A DNA stretch of 64,000 nt from an uncultured Tidjanibacter sp. (GTDB lineage Bacteria > Bacteroidota > Bacteroidia > Bacteroidales > Rikenellaceae). A program made the translations under genes and the position numbers. The stretch covers positions 62,001-126,000 of the forward strand of contig CALVCL010000001.1 in assembly GCA_944326085.1 (NCBI GenBank), written 5' to 3'. Each line of letters starts with the position of its first letter. Position 1 is the stretch's first letter. This document shows, piece after piece, positions 42,327 to 51,285 of the stretch. The notes under the pieces are model-generated. The model was not told the origin of the DNA. It saw nothing but the letters and a program-made list of their open reading frames with translations, and did no database searches.

Positions 42327-44927
42327 TTAGTTCTGGTATGTCAGATGGTCGTCTGCGGCATCGATGACAATTGGGCGTTCCTTTACTACATCGCCTGCAA
42401 GTATCTTTTTCGATAGGTCGTTCACGACATAGCGCTGTATTGTTCTCTTTACGGGACGCGCACCGTACATCGGGTCGTATCCCTGCTGGGCCAGCCATTC
42501 CTGTGCTTTCGGAGTGACATTGAGTTCTATGCCGTTGTCTGCAAGCATTTTTGTGAGTGAGCGAACCTGTATGCCGACAATCTCGTAAACATTCTCACGT
42601 GTCAGCGGCGAGAACATCACAATTTCGTCGATTCGGTTCAGAAACTCCGGCTTGAGAGTCTGCTTCAGCATGTCGATTACCTCCTGACGAGTGTTCTCGA
42701 ATACGTCCTGCGGTAACTTGTCGCCGTCGTAACCTTTCGAGAAGTTCTCCATTATGAGGTGTGAACCCATGTTGGAGGTCATGATGATAATCGTATTGCG
42801 GAAGTCTACCGTACGTCCCTTGTTGTCGGTCAGACGTCCGTCGTCGAGTACCTGCAGCAGGATGTTGAACACATCCGGATGTGCCTTTTCGATTTCATCG
42901 AGCAGTACCACCGAGTATGGCTTACGCCTTACGGCTTCGGTGAGCTGACCGCCTTCATCGTAACCTACATATCCGGGAGGCGCACCGATGAGTCGCGATA
43001 CGGCATGCCTTTCCTGGTATTCACTCATATCGATACGTGTCATCATGTTCTCGTCATCGAACAGGAATTCTGCCAATGCCTTTGCCAGTTCGGTTTTACC
43101 TACACCGGTCGTACCGAGGAAGATGAATGAACCGATAGGCTTGCGGGCATCCTGCAGTCCGGCCCTCGACCTGCGCACGGCATCGGCTACGGCCGTAATG
43201 GCATCGTCCTGTCCTACCACACGCTTGTGGAGTTCCTCTTCGAGGTGGAGCAGCTTGGTACGCTCGCTTTCGAGCATACGGCTGACGGGTATGCCGGTCC
43301 ATTTGGCCACCACTTCGGCGATATCTTCGGCATCGACCTCCTCCTTTATCATGGAGCCGTGAGCCGAGGTATTCGTACCGAGTTCCTCCTTAAGGGTTGC
43401 TATCTGCTGTTCGGCTTCGCGTATCTTGCCGTAACGTATCTCGGCCACCAGACCGTAGTCACCGTTACGTTCGGCTTCGACGGCCTGCTGCTTGAGCTGT
43501 TCGATAAGTTCCTTGTTCTTCTGTATCTTGTCGAGCATGCCCTTTTCCGACTGCCATTTTGCACGCATCTCGCTGCGCTGTGCGTTGAGGTCGTCAATTT
43601 CGCGGGTCAGTTCGTCGATACGTTTCTCGTCGCCTTCGCGGCGGATACCTTCACGTTCTATTTCAAGCTGACGTACTTTGCGGTCGAGGGTATCTATTTC
43701 CTCCGGCAGGGAGTTCATCTCAATCCTCAGTTTAGCTGCTGCCTCGTCAACGAGGTCTATGGCCTTGTCGGGCAGGAAACGCGACGTGATGTAACGGTGC
43801 GACAACTCTACGGCCGCCACGATGGCTTCGTCTTTGATACGTACCTTGTGGTGGTTTTCGTAACGCTCCTTCAGACCTCGCAGAATGGAAATCGCATCTG
43901 CCGTTGAAGGTTCGTCGACCATGACCATCTGGAAACGCCTTTCGAGTGCCTTGTCCTGTTCGAAGTATTTCTGATACTCGTCGAATGTCGTTGCACCTAT
44001 CGTACGGAGTTCGCCCCTTGCCAAGGCAGGTTTCAGGATGTTTGCCGCATCCATTGCGCCGTCGCCCTTGCCGGCTCCAACGAGGGTGTGTATCTCATCG
44101 ATGAAAAGGAGTATCTCGCCTTCGGAAGCGGTCACTTCCTTTACCACGGCCTTGAGTCGTTCCTCGAATTCACCCTTGTATTTTGCTCCTGCGATAAGGG
44201 CACCCATGTCAAGCGAGAATATCTGCTTGCTCTTAAGGTTTTCAGGTACGTCACCGTCCACTATACGGCGGGCGATGCCTTCCGCAATGGCGGTTTTACC
44301 GACACCCGGTTCACCTACCAGTATAGGGTTGTTTTTTGTACGCCTTGAAAGTATCTGGAGCACACGCCTGATTTCCTCGTCACGACCTATTACAGGGTCG
44401 AGTTTGCCTGTACGGGCCATTTCATTCAGATTGATGGCGTATTTGCCGAGTGCATCGAATTCCTGTTCGGAAGTCTGGCTGTCTATCGAGCTGCCCTTTC
44501 GTATCTCCTTGATGGCTGCTACAAGTTCCTTTTCCGATACGCCGCTGCCCTTGAGGAGTCTCGACACGTCGCCGCCGTCGGCCAAAAGACCGAGCAACAA
44601 GTGCTCTACGGAAGCGAACTTGTCGGAGAAGGTCGAGGTGTAGTCCACGGCTTTCTGTATTGCCTTCGAGGAGGCCTGCGAGAAGTAGCCCTCGCCGCTG
44701 CCCGACACTTTCGGAAGGGCGTTTATCATTTTCTGTACCTCGTTGCGAAGGGACTGGACGTTTACTCCAATCTTCGTCAACAGGTACGAGTCCAGCGAGT
44801 CGTTCTCGGCTATCAGGGCCGAGAGGATGTGCACCGGTTCTACAGCCTGGTTTGAAGCCTGTGAAGCGATGGTGAAAGCCGACTGGAGAGCTTCCTGTGC
44901 TTTAATTGTTAATGTGTTTATGTTCAT
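42327..44927 (-). CDS. clpB: Protein disaggregase ClpB
   Basis: 866 residues, normal for ClpB. An N-terminal Clp repeat domain (to about 145), first AAA+ domain with [15 protein letters not shown] and [12 protein letters not shown], a long middle coiled-coil domain (about 410-525, with runs of Glu, Arg, Lys) unique to ClpB and Hsp104, and second AAA+ domain with [14 protein letters not shown] and [12 protein letters not shown]. With DnaK it rescues aggregated protein after heat stress. Complete. No clear TAnnTTTG box was found upstream, which would fit control by an alternative mechanism (inference). Confidence 0.97.
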   Translation of the reverse strand: MNINTLTIKAQEALQSAFTIASQASNQAVEPVHILSALIAENDSLDSYLLTKIGVNVQSLRNEVQKMINALPKVSGSGEGYFSQASSKAIQKAVDYTSTFSDKFASVEHLLLGLLADGGDVSRLLKGSGVSEKELVAAIKEIRKGSSIDSQTSEQEFDALGKYAINLNEMARTGKLDPVIGRDEEIRRVLQILSRRTKNNPILVGEPGVGKTAIAEGIARRIVDGDVPENLKSKQIFSLDMGALIAGAKYKGEFEERLKAVVKEVTASEGEILLFIDEIHTLVGAGKGDGAMDAANILKPALARGELRTIGATTFDEYQKYFEQDKALERRFQMVMVDEPSTADAISILRGLKERYENHHKVRIKDEAIVAAVELSHRYITSRFLPDKAIDLVDEAAAKLRIEMNSLPEEIDTLDRKVRQLEIEREGIRREGDEKRIDELTREIDDLNAQRSEMRAKWQSEKGMLDKIQKNKELIEQLKQQAVEAERNGDYGLVAEIRYGKIREAEQQIATLKEELGTNTSAHGSMIKEEVDAEDIAEVVAKWTGIPVSRMLESERTKLLHLEEELHKRVVGQDDAITAVADAVRRSRAGLQDARKPIGSFIFLGTTGVGKTELAKALAEFLFDDENMMTRIDMSEYQERHAVSRLIGAPPGYVGYDEGGQLTEAVRRKPYSVVLLDEIEKAHPDVFNILLQVLDDGRLTDNKGRTVDFRNTIIIMTSNMGSHLIMENFSKGYDGDKLPQDVFENTRQEVIDMLKQTLKPEFLNRIDEIVMFSPLTRENVYEIVGIQVRSLTKMLADNGIELNVTPKAQEWLAQQGYDPMYGARPVKRTIQRYVVNDLSKKILAGDVVKERPIVIDAADDHLTYQN

Positions 44928-45032
44928 ATGCTGTGTTTTTTATTTTTCGTTTCGGTACCTGTAGTACTGCAAATAGCTTGCCAATGGTGAGAAATGACAA
45001 AATGTCATGTGGTGTGACAGCATATAACACAA

Positions 45033-45062
45033 AAAGCGGTCAGCTTCAATGCTGACCGCTTT
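45033..45062. terminator. Terminator of the small secreted protein gene
   Basis: A 12-base-pair stem, 45033-45044 with 45051-45062, six-base loop. Confidence 0.75.
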
Positions 45063-45082
45063 GTAAGTGGGTGATTGATACG

Positions 45083-45565
45083 CTATTCGCCGCAGAGCGA
45101 AGCGTTGTTGTATTCGTAGATGAAGTCGTCGTATGCGTTGTCCATAACCTCGAGTATCTTGAAGAATACGTCGGTCATAGACGATGCCTTGTACAGGTAC
45201 AAGGAACTCTTGATGATGGCATACTCATCCAGAGGTTCGACCTTTACTGTTTTGTAGAGGTTGAGTTCGTCGCCGGCATGCAGAACCCTGTCATAGTTGT
45301 AGTTGTCAACGAAGGGTGCGGCACGCATTACGGTAACATAGTACGGGTCGGTATCGGTTTCGCTGACTATTACCCAATGGGGATTGCCGTTTGCTTCGAA
45401 TGCGATATCTCCGTCACTGTCGATAGATGGTGCATAGCCGCTTCCCCTGAGGAAGTTGAACAGTTCGGACCTGAGCTCTTCCTGTCCGGGGGTAAGGTCT
45501 TTCTGTGCGTTGGCGCTGCCGAATGCGAACAGGGCCGCAGCGAGGAATAGGAATAAACGTTTCAT
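45083..45565 (-). CDS. Small secreted protein, possibly YbjN-like
   Basis: 160 residues. A signal peptide (MKRLFLFLAAALFAFGSANA, then Q) is clear. The mature part is acidic: LRSELFNFLRGSGYAPSIDS, then DGDIAFEANGNPHWVIVSE and DTDPYYVTVMRAAPF. The layout (helix, then GYxxxxDxDGDIxFxxxG, then DPYYVxV) resembles YbjN-type or type III chaperone-like folds, but similarity is only by eye. No catalytic residues are visible. Alone, with a -7 box and terminator. Likely periplasmic. Confidence 0.65.
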   Translation of the reverse strand: MKRLFLFLAAALFAFGSANAQKDLTPGQEELRSELFNFLRGSGYAPSIDSDGDIAFEANGNPHWVIVSETDTDPYYVTVMRAAPFVDNYNYDRVLHAGDELNLYKTVKVEPLDEYAIIKSSLYLYKASSMTDVFFKILEVMDNAYDDFIYEYNNASLCGE

Positions 45566-45590
45566 TGCATTAAAGGTTAAGTGTTTTATA

Positions 45591-45598
45591 CAAAGATA
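45591..45598 (-). promoter_or_regulatory. -7 box for the small secreted protein gene
   Basis: TATCTTTG on the minus strand, 25 bases upstream of the start codon. Confidence 0.55.
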
Positions 45599-45616
45599 CG
45601 TTTTTATGTCGTATTG

Positions 45617-46825
45617 TCAACGTTTCGAATTGTTTTGTCCCGGATACGTCACTCGTCCGATGATGCCTGTCAGGTGTGCTATCGTGATGCCGTAGTTTGT
45701 CATCGGTATTCCCTGCTTCTCGGCTTTTGTCAGACGTGACAGTACGTGTCGGCGGTTGAACATGCAGGCGCCGCAGTGTATGATGAGGTCGTAGCATGAA
45801 AGGTCTTCCGGAAAATCTGCTCCTGACACTATATCTATGGTAAGGCCTGCTCCGAACCTCTTGCGAAGCAGGTGCGGGATTTTCACACGACCTATGTCTT
45901 CCGTTGCAGGGGCGTGTGTGCAGGCTTCGGCAATGAGCACGCGCGATTTCTCGGTGAGTTTCTCTATGGCCTTTGCACCTTCGATAAATGCCTTGATGTC
46001 ACCCTTGTAGTTTGCGAAGAGTACGGAGAATGATGTGAGCAGGCTTTCCGACGGTGTCATGCAGTTCACCTCTGCAAATGCCTGAGAATCGGTTATCACA
46101 AGTTTCGGGGCTTTCTTGAGCGATGCAAGACTGTGGGCCATCTGTGCTGGTGTGCAGCTTATTATCACGCAGCCCTTGTCGAGAAGTTCACGTGTAGTCT
46201 GTACCTGGGGCAGTATCAGACGGCCTTTGGGAGCCTGCGAGTCCTGAGGCATGACTAGCATCACCACGTCACCTTCGCCGACCAGCCCGCCGGTGATCGA
46301 AATATCCTCCGTTGCACCACGTCCGGCCTCTGCCATCGCGGAGATTAGTTCCTTGATGCCTTCGCCGGTACGAGCGCTTACGGCTATAGGGTTTATGCCG
46401 GTTTCTGCACGCAGATTGTCGATTGCGGCCGGAACATCGGACAGCTCGTCACATTTGTTGAGTACAAGCACCACGGGGACGTTGCGCTCCCCGAACATAC
46501 CTATCCATTGCCTTACATCGGCCAACTCTCCTCCGGCATATACAATGACAGCGACATCGGTACGGTCGGCGGCCTTGCGTGTCTGGTCTGCACGTGCCTG
46601 TCCCAGAGAACTCTTGTCGTCGAACCCTGCCGTATCTATGAAGGTCACGGCTCCCAGGCCTGGAACTTCCATGCTCTTGTTGACGGGGTCGGTGGTCGTA
46701 CCGGCTATTTCCGATACCACGGCGGCCTGCTGGCCGGTAATGGCGTTGATGAGCGACGACTTGCCGCTGTTGCATTTGCCGTAGATGCCTATGTGCACCC
46801 TGTTGCTTCTCGGTGTATTTTCCAT
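45617..46825 (-). CDS. hydF: [FeFe]-hydrogenase maturation GTPase HydF
   Basis: 402 residues. G-domain with GKCNSGKSSLINAITGQ (P-loop), AGTTTDPV (switch I), FIDTAGFDD (DxxG) and NKCD. The C-terminal cluster-binding domain has CTHAP and, about 50 residues on, HCGACM; together they make the C-x-H...H-C-x2-C motif of HydF. It is the scaffold on which the 2Fe subcluster is assembled. Third gene of hydE-hydG-hydF on the minus strand, 43 bases after hydG. The hydrogenase itself is not in the window. Confidence 0.96.
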   Translation of the reverse strand: MENTPRSNRVHIGIYGKCNSGKSSLINAITGQQAAVVSEIAGTTTDPVNKSMEVPGLGAVTFIDTAGFDDKSSLGQARADQTRKAADRTDVAVIVYAGGELADVRQWIGMFGERNVPVVLVLNKCDELSDVPAAIDNLRAETGINPIAVSARTGEGIKELISAMAEAGRGATEDISITGGLVGEGDVVMLVMPQDSQAPKGRLILPQVQTTRELLDKGCVIISCTPAQMAHSLASLKKAPKLVITDSQAFAEVNCMTPSESLLTSFSVLFANYKGDIKAFIEGAKAIEKLTEKSRVLIAEACTHAPATEDIGRVKIPHLLRKRFGAGLTIDIVSGADFPEDLSCYDLIIHCGACMFNRRHVLSRLTKAEKQGIPMTNYGITIAHLTGIIGRVTYPGQNNSKR

Positions 46826-46868
46826 CGGTCTCTGTTTGTGCGGTTGTTGGTGTATTGCGTTTTTGCGG

Positions 46869-48284
46869 TTAGAAGCGGAAGTCGCGTTCCCCGCGTTCTA
46901 TGGCTTCGAGATTCTCGGTAGCCTTTGTACGTACCTTTTCGTTGGGGACTTTGGCCATTTCGCGTTTTATCATCTCCTCACCCTTGCGGCGTGTTTCGGG
47001 CGATGCATAGTCGACAAGGTATTCCTTGAGGGTCATGAGTGCGTTCGGGGCGCAGCAGTTTGCAATCTGGCCGGTCTTGACGAGCGACATGAAACGATCG
47101 CCGGTGCGGCCCAGACGGTAGCAGGCCGTGCAGAAACTCGGAACGTAGCCGAGGTCTATGAGCCACGAGATGACCTGGTCGAGCGTACGGTGGTCGCTTA
47201 CATCGAACTGTGCCGTATCATCCTCGGTACGGTCGGCTTCGTCATAGCCGCCCACCGATGTGTTGGAACCGCCGCTTATCTGCGATACGCCGAGCTCCAG
47301 CACCTTTTCGCGCGAAGCCTGTGTTTCGCGGGTGGATATTATCATGCCGGTGTACGGTACACTGATGCGGATGACGGCTACAATCTTGTGGAATATTTCG
47401 TCGGGTAGTGCATTTTCGAAGTCTGCCACATCTATGTCATCTGCGGGACAGATACGGGGAACGCTTATGGTGTGAGGTCCCACGCCGTGAGCTGCCTCGA
47501 GGTGCTCGGCGTGCATTATGAGACCCACAAAGTCGTAGAGGTAGTTGGTGAGGCCAAACAGTACGCCTATACCCACATCGTCTATACCGCCTTCCATAGC
47601 CCTGTCCATGGCTTCGGTGTGGTATGCATAGTCGCTTTTCGGGCCGTATGGGTGAAGTTTTTTGTAGTTTTCCTTGTTGTAGGTCTCTTGGAAGAGGATG
47701 TATGTACCGATACCGGCATCGGCCAGCTTGCGGTAGTTCTCCACTGTGGTGGCCGCTATGTTGACATTTACGCGGCGTATGGCCCCGTTTTTGTGCTTGA
47801 TGCCGTATATGGTCTTGATGCTTTCAAGAATGTATTCTATGGAGTTTAGCGGGTGCTCGCCTGCCTCAAGTGCCAGACGCTTGTGACCCATGTCCTGAAG
47901 TGCAATGACTTCTGCTTCGATTTCCTTCTGCGTCAGTCTCTTGCGGAGCATGGTCTTGTTCTTGGCATGGTACGGGCAGTAGGTGCAGCCGTTTATGCAG
48001 TAGTTGGAAAGGTAGAGCGGCGCGAACATCACTATTCGGTTGCCGTATATCTTTTCCTTGAGTTTTTTGGCCAGTGTGAACATGCGTTCGTTGAGGTCTT
48101 CTAGGTCGCATTCCAAAAGTACAGCAGCTTCGCGGTGGGTTATGCCCTTGGCCTCTTCAGCCTTGTCGAGAATACTTTCTATGAGGGCGCGGTTGTGCCT
48201 GTTGGCACGTGCGTACTCCATGGTTTCCAAAATTTCGCCGTTGTCTATGAACTCTTCGGCGACTTTAGATTTTACGTCGTACAT
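46869..48284 (-). CDS. hydG: [FeFe]-hydrogenase maturation radical SAM enzyme HydG
   Basis: 471 residues. Radical SAM CINGCTYCPYH (CxxxCxxC) near residue 92; ThiH-like body with LALEAGEHP, then RVNVNIAATTVENYRKL. A C-terminal extension with CTACYRLGRTGDRF and NCCAPNALMT holds the second cluster cysteines that set HydG apart from ThiH. It splits tyrosine to give the CO and CN ligands of the H-cluster. Between hydE (53 bases upstream) and hydF. Confidence 0.97.
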   Translation of the reverse strand: MYDVKSKVAEEFIDNGEILETMEYARANRHNRALIESILDKAEEAKGITHREAAVLLECDLEDLNERMFTLAKKLKEKIYGNRIVMFAPLYLSNYCINGCTYCPYHAKNKTMLRKRLTQKEIEAEVIALQDMGHKRLALEAGEHPLNSIEYILESIKTIYGIKHKNGAIRRVNVNIAATTVENYRKLADAGIGTYILFQETYNKENYKKLHPYGPKSDYAYHTEAMDRAMEGGIDDVGIGVLFGLTNYLYDFVGLIMHAEHLEAAHGVGPHTISVPRICPADDIDVADFENALPDEIFHKIVAVIRISVPYTGMIISTRETQASREKVLELGVSQISGGSNTSVGGYDEADRTEDDTAQFDVSDHRTLDQVISWLIDLGYVPSFCTACYRLGRTGDRFMSLVKTGQIANCCAPNALMTLKEYLVDYASPETRRKGEEMIKREMAKVPNEKVRTKATENLEAIERGERDFRF

Positions 48285-48337
48285 ATCAGTCGTAGGATTT
48301 TGATTTCACATTTGTCGGCACCGTGCGTGCCTTTTTG

Positions 48338-49387
48338 TTATATGCTGTCCGAAGGAGCGTAGTCGCCGCGTTCGAACGATATGCGGTAGCCTATGGTTTC
48401 CAGTTGTGTTTCGAGACCGCGCAGTCCTTCGGCGGATTCGAGACCAGTTGCCTTTTTGTCGTTGTAAAGTGCGTACTTGGCACGTGTGTCTTCAGGTGAA
48501 AGGTTGGGCATTACCACATTGGCACCGGCCAGTATGCCGCGTTCGCGTCCATCGGGTGCAAGTGTGGCGAGAGCCGTGGTCGACGGTATAAGTGCATCGG
48601 GAAACATCAGTCTGAATATAGAAAGCAGCATGAGGGTGATGCGTATGTCGCCGGCAGGCTGGCCTGCGAAGGGGGTATCGTCCTGCGGGATGTAGGGACC
48701 GAGTCCTATCATCTGAGGTCGGAAGCTCTCGATGAACATAATGTCGCGCACGATGTGTTCAGTGGTCTGCCCGGGACTTCCTACCATTATTCCCGTGCCT
48801 GTCTGATAGCCTATTTCCTTCAGCTCGCGCAGGTTCTGCATGCGGTGTTCGAACGACATGAAAGATGGGTGCAGCAGGGCGTAGTGTTCCGGTGTGGCCG
48901 TTTCGTGACGCAGCAGATATCGGTTCGCCCCTGCATTGTAGAAACGCAGGTAAGCTTCGCGGGTACGTTCGCCGAGCGACAGGGTTATGGCGCAGTCTGG
49001 AAATTCAGTACGTATGTCGTGTACGGTTTCCTCTATCCATGCATCGCTCAGGGCCGCATCCTCGCCTCCCTGCAGCACGAATGTTCGGAATCCGAGTTTA
49101 TGGCCCATTCGGCATCGGGCGAGTATCTGTTCGCGCGACATGCGGTAGCGTTCCACGTGGCGGTTGCTGCGCCTTATGCCGCAGTAGTAGCAGTCGTTGC
49201 GGCAGTAGTTGGTGATTTCAATCAGACCGCGGATAAATATTCCGTTCCCGAAACGCGCCACGGCTACTTCGCGTGCATTTTGCATAGCATAGTCGAGTAT
49301 GGAACCTGCTGCGCTGTCAATCAGTGCTGCATATCCTTCCGGTGGCAGGTGGTGTTCGCTGCGGAGTATGTCGACCAGATGTTCCAT
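48338..49387 (-). CDS. hydE: [FeFe]-hydrogenase maturation radical SAM enzyme HydE
   Basis: 349 residues. BioB-like barrel with CRNDCYYCGIRRSN (radical SAM cysteines) near residue 62-69, FVLQGGEDAALSD, LSLGERT, and LRHETATPEHYALLHP. The downstream region GIMVGSPGQTTEHI and MIGLGPYIPQDDTPF is typical of HydE. It processes the dithiolate-bridge precursor of the H-cluster. First gene of hydE-hydG-hydF, with a -7 box at 49408-49415 on the minus strand. Confidence 0.96.
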   Translation of the reverse strand: MEHLVDILRSEHHLPPEGYAALIDSAAGSILDYAMQNAREVAVARFGNGIFIRGLIEITNYCRNDCYYCGIRRSNRHVERYRMSREQILARCRMGHKLGFRTFVLQGGEDAALSDAWIEETVHDIRTEFPDCAITLSLGERTREAYLRFYNAGANRYLLRHETATPEHYALLHPSFMSFEHRMQNLRELKEIGYQTGTGIMVGSPGQTTEHIVRDIMFIESFRPQMIGLGPYIPQDDTPFAGQPAGDIRITLMLLSIFRLMFPDALIPSTTALATLAPDGRERGILAGANVVMPNLSPEDTRAKYALYNDKKATGLESAEGLRGLETQLETIGYRISFERGDYAPSDSI

Positions 49388-49407
49388 AATCTTATGTTCT
49401 CATCTTA

Positions 49408-49415
49408 CAAAATTA
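49408..49415 (-). promoter_or_regulatory. -7 box for hydE-hydG-hydF
   Basis: TAATTTTG on the minus strand, 20 bases upstream of the hydE start codon. Confidence 0.5.
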
Positions 49416-49506
49416 TGGAATAATACGGCATAAACAACATCGCTATACACGGCATATGGCATATCTTGTTGAGTGGCAGTATTTATTATAAGTTTTTATA
49501 TTCGCA

Positions 49507-49647
49507 TTGTTTTTGGCTATCGCAAGCCTGTTGCTGTCCACATTGCTGCCTGTCATCGTATTATTGGCAATACTTGTCGCTACATCGGCATGTAATTCAT
49601 TGATGGGAATGTGGGCGCGGTACGCCGGTTTGGAATTATTTGAATAA
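49507..49647 (+). CDS. Possible short membrane peptide (weak)
   Basis: 46 residues from a TTG, almost entirely hydrophobic for the first 30 (LFLAIASLLLSTLLPVIVLL, then AILVATSAC), followed by MGMWARYAGLELFE. No ATG start, no known motif, and no -7 box immediately upstream. The 328-base gap between hydE and the lipoprotein genes otherwise holds only promoters. It may be a real single-span peptide or chance. Confidence 0.2.
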   Translation: MFLAIASLLLSTLLPVIVLLAILVATSACNSLMGMWARYAGLELFE

Positions 49648-49652
49648 AATGT

Positions 49653-49660
49653 TACTTTTG
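49653..49660 (+). promoter_or_regulatory. -7 box for the three-lipoprotein run
   Basis: TACTTTTG, 55 bases before the ATG at 49716. Confidence 0.5.
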
Positions 49661-49715
49661 TATTAATACGGTCGTATGTGCCGGCCGTAGGGCAATATAA
49701 TTATTCATTCTGTCT

Positions 49716-50126
49716 ATGTTCCGTTTCAGGTATTGGATAATATTGGCAGTAGTGTGTTTGTTGGTAACCGGTTGTTCGCTGGTTTCGGACGACAGGGTTA
49801 ACAGGGAAATATTGGTATCGACCGTGTGGTACGGTGAGCGGTTTGTGCACAGTAATCCGCTTCCGCAGGGATGTGTTGAAGATGAGGCCATGCTTTATGT
49901 CTTCGGCAGTAACGGTGTCCTTTCCATCTATCCCGAAATTTCGGGTACCGGCGGCGAGCCGTTGGAAAATCATCGCTACATATACACTCCTTCGATGGGC
50001 GAAATGGTTATAGAGGATTACGGGGTGTTTTCTGTGAGTGTTATAGATGTCGACAGGATACTGCTGGAGGGAAGTTCCGGAACATTAGACCTCTATTTCT
50101 ATGCAGGTGAGGAGATGCTGCCTTAG
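49716..50126 (+). CDS. Small lipoprotein, function unknown (1 of 3)
   Basis: 136 residues. Signal peptide ending VTGC (Cys20). The mature part is beta-rich: VSTVWYGERFVH, MLYVFGSNGVLSIYP, MVIEDYGVFSVSVIDVDRILLEG, LDLYFYAGEE. The recurrent up-and-down strands suggest a small lipocalin-like barrel (by eye only). First of three tandem small lipoprotein genes transcribed together toward tig; gap to the next is 33 bases. Confidence 0.75.
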   Translation: MFRFRYWIILAVVCLLVTGCSLVSDDRVNREILVSTVWYGERFVHSNPLPQGCVEDEAMLYVFGSNGVLSIYPEISGTGGEPLENHRYIYTPSMGEMVIEDYGVFSVSVIDVDRILLEGSSGTLDLYFYAGEEMLP

Positions 50127-50159
50127 CCCGAATAGATAAGATTGTTAGTTTCTATTGGC

Positions 50160-50627
50160 ATGATGAAAAAAATCCTCGTGAAAATAATGATGTTTGTGCT
50201 GTCGGCGGCACTGTCATGTTTCGTGTCGTGTGAAGACAATGAGGAGGAGCAGATTATGACCGACCTTATGGGCGGTTATTGGATGGAGATGCAGCCTTCC
50301 GGCGATGCCCCTCTGGTGAAATTCGGCGCTTCTGGTCATGTGTTCTATTATGTTTATGCCGAGAGTGATGTGGCAGGTATTTACGATGCCTATTACGATG
50401 TCGCCTCGCAGCTACACATCCGTTATGCGGTTGATGTATGCAACGGCAGGTTGTGCCTGCTGCCAGATGCGTGGTATGACATCGTGGTGCTAAACGGTTC
50501 GTCCATGACGCTGAGCGACGGTACGGAGAGTGTGAAATTCACGAAGGTGCCGCAGGGCAACGTAAACGTACTTTCAGGCGAAGAGTATTTCGATAGGCAT
50601 CCGCGTCCGGAAGGCTCTGTAAATTAG
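50160..50627 (+). CDS. Small lipoprotein, function unknown (2 of 3)
   Basis: 155 residues from the ATG at 50160 (the next codon is also ATG). Signal peptide ending FVSC, then an acidic EDNEEEQ. The body has MGGYWMEMQPSG, LVKFGASGHVFYYVYAE, LHIRYAVDV, WYDIVVLNGSSMTLSDG, again consistent with a small beta-barrel that starts with a Trp-containing strand. Same layout as its two neighbours but low sequence identity. Confidence 0.75.
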   Translation: MMKKILVKIMMFVLSAALSCFVSCEDNEEEQIMTDLMGGYWMEMQPSGDAPLVKFGASGHVFYYVYAESDVAGIYDAYYDVASQLHIRYAVDVCNGRLCLLPDAWYDIVVLNGSSMTLSDGTESVKFTKVPQGNVNVLSGEEYFDRHPRPEGSVN

Positions 50628-50637
50628 ACTGTAGACT

Positions 50638-51102
50638 ATGAGGAACAAAATTTTACGCATATTGGCGATGCCTGTATTGTCGGTATTCATGTTGTGTGGC
50701 TGCATGTCGCTTTCTCGGGACATCGAAGCACAGCTGGAATACGACTATTTGAGTGACTGTCTGTGGGTTGTTGCCGACATTGCGAATTATTCCGATATGC
50801 TCCCTGCCAATTTTGCCGACGAGGATACGGCGCTGTATTTCGACGATACGCATGAGCAGTTGTTTGTTTTGCACCGGAAAGTTTCGGACATGTCCGTACG
50901 GGACGCGTATTATGTTCTGGCAAAGTATTCGTATCGCATGGATACCAGTACGGGAATAGTCAGTGTAACCGGCGATACGGCCGACTGCTACTTCTGTATC
51001 GAGCGATTGAATGACCGTGTGCTGACAATGTCCTATTATGGAAACAGGGATGTTTATGTCGCCTATTCGCGCGAGGAAATATCTTCTGTGTCTATTTACT
51101 GA
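50638..51102 (+). CDS. Small lipoprotein, function unknown (3 of 3)
   Basis: 154 residues. Signal peptide ending LCGC (Cys22). Beta-rich body with YLSDCLWVVADIANY, QLFVLHRKVSDM, YRMDTSTGIVSVTGDTADCYFCIE and VLTMSYYGNRDVYVAYS. It follows the second lipoprotein by ten bases. It ends 183 bases before the tig start; the tig promoter lies in that gap. No domain recognised. Confidence 0.75.
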   Translation: MRNKILRILAMPVLSVFMLCGCMSLSRDIEAQLEYDYLSDCLWVVADIANYSDMLPANFADEDTALYFDDTHEQLFVLHRKVSDMSVRDAYYVLAKYSYRMDTSTGIVSVTGDTADCYFCIERLNDRVLTMSYYGNRDVYVAYSREEISSVSIY

Positions 51103-51175
51103 GAATAGTTGCGGCGGCATGCGTGATATTGTTTTCTTGCCGTTTGAGAATGTGCGGAATTCACGTTAAAATTAG

Positions 51176-51183
51176 TATCTTTG
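51176..51183 (+). promoter_or_regulatory. -7 box for tig-clpP-clpX
   Basis: TATCTTTG, 102 bases upstream of the tig ATG, giving a leader of about 95 bases. Confidence 0.55.
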
Positions 51184-51285
51184 CAGCCCGTATGCCTGCA
51201 GTGGCTATGCGGCATGTACGCCGAATGCTGCCGTGATGAATGGCAGTGTGGTAAATATGCAACAAATCAAAACCTAATATATAAA

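Noticed and set aside
42244..42498. 84-codon frame opposite/inside the clpB 3' end
   Set aside because: It overlaps clpB and its terminator in another frame and has no family resemblance.
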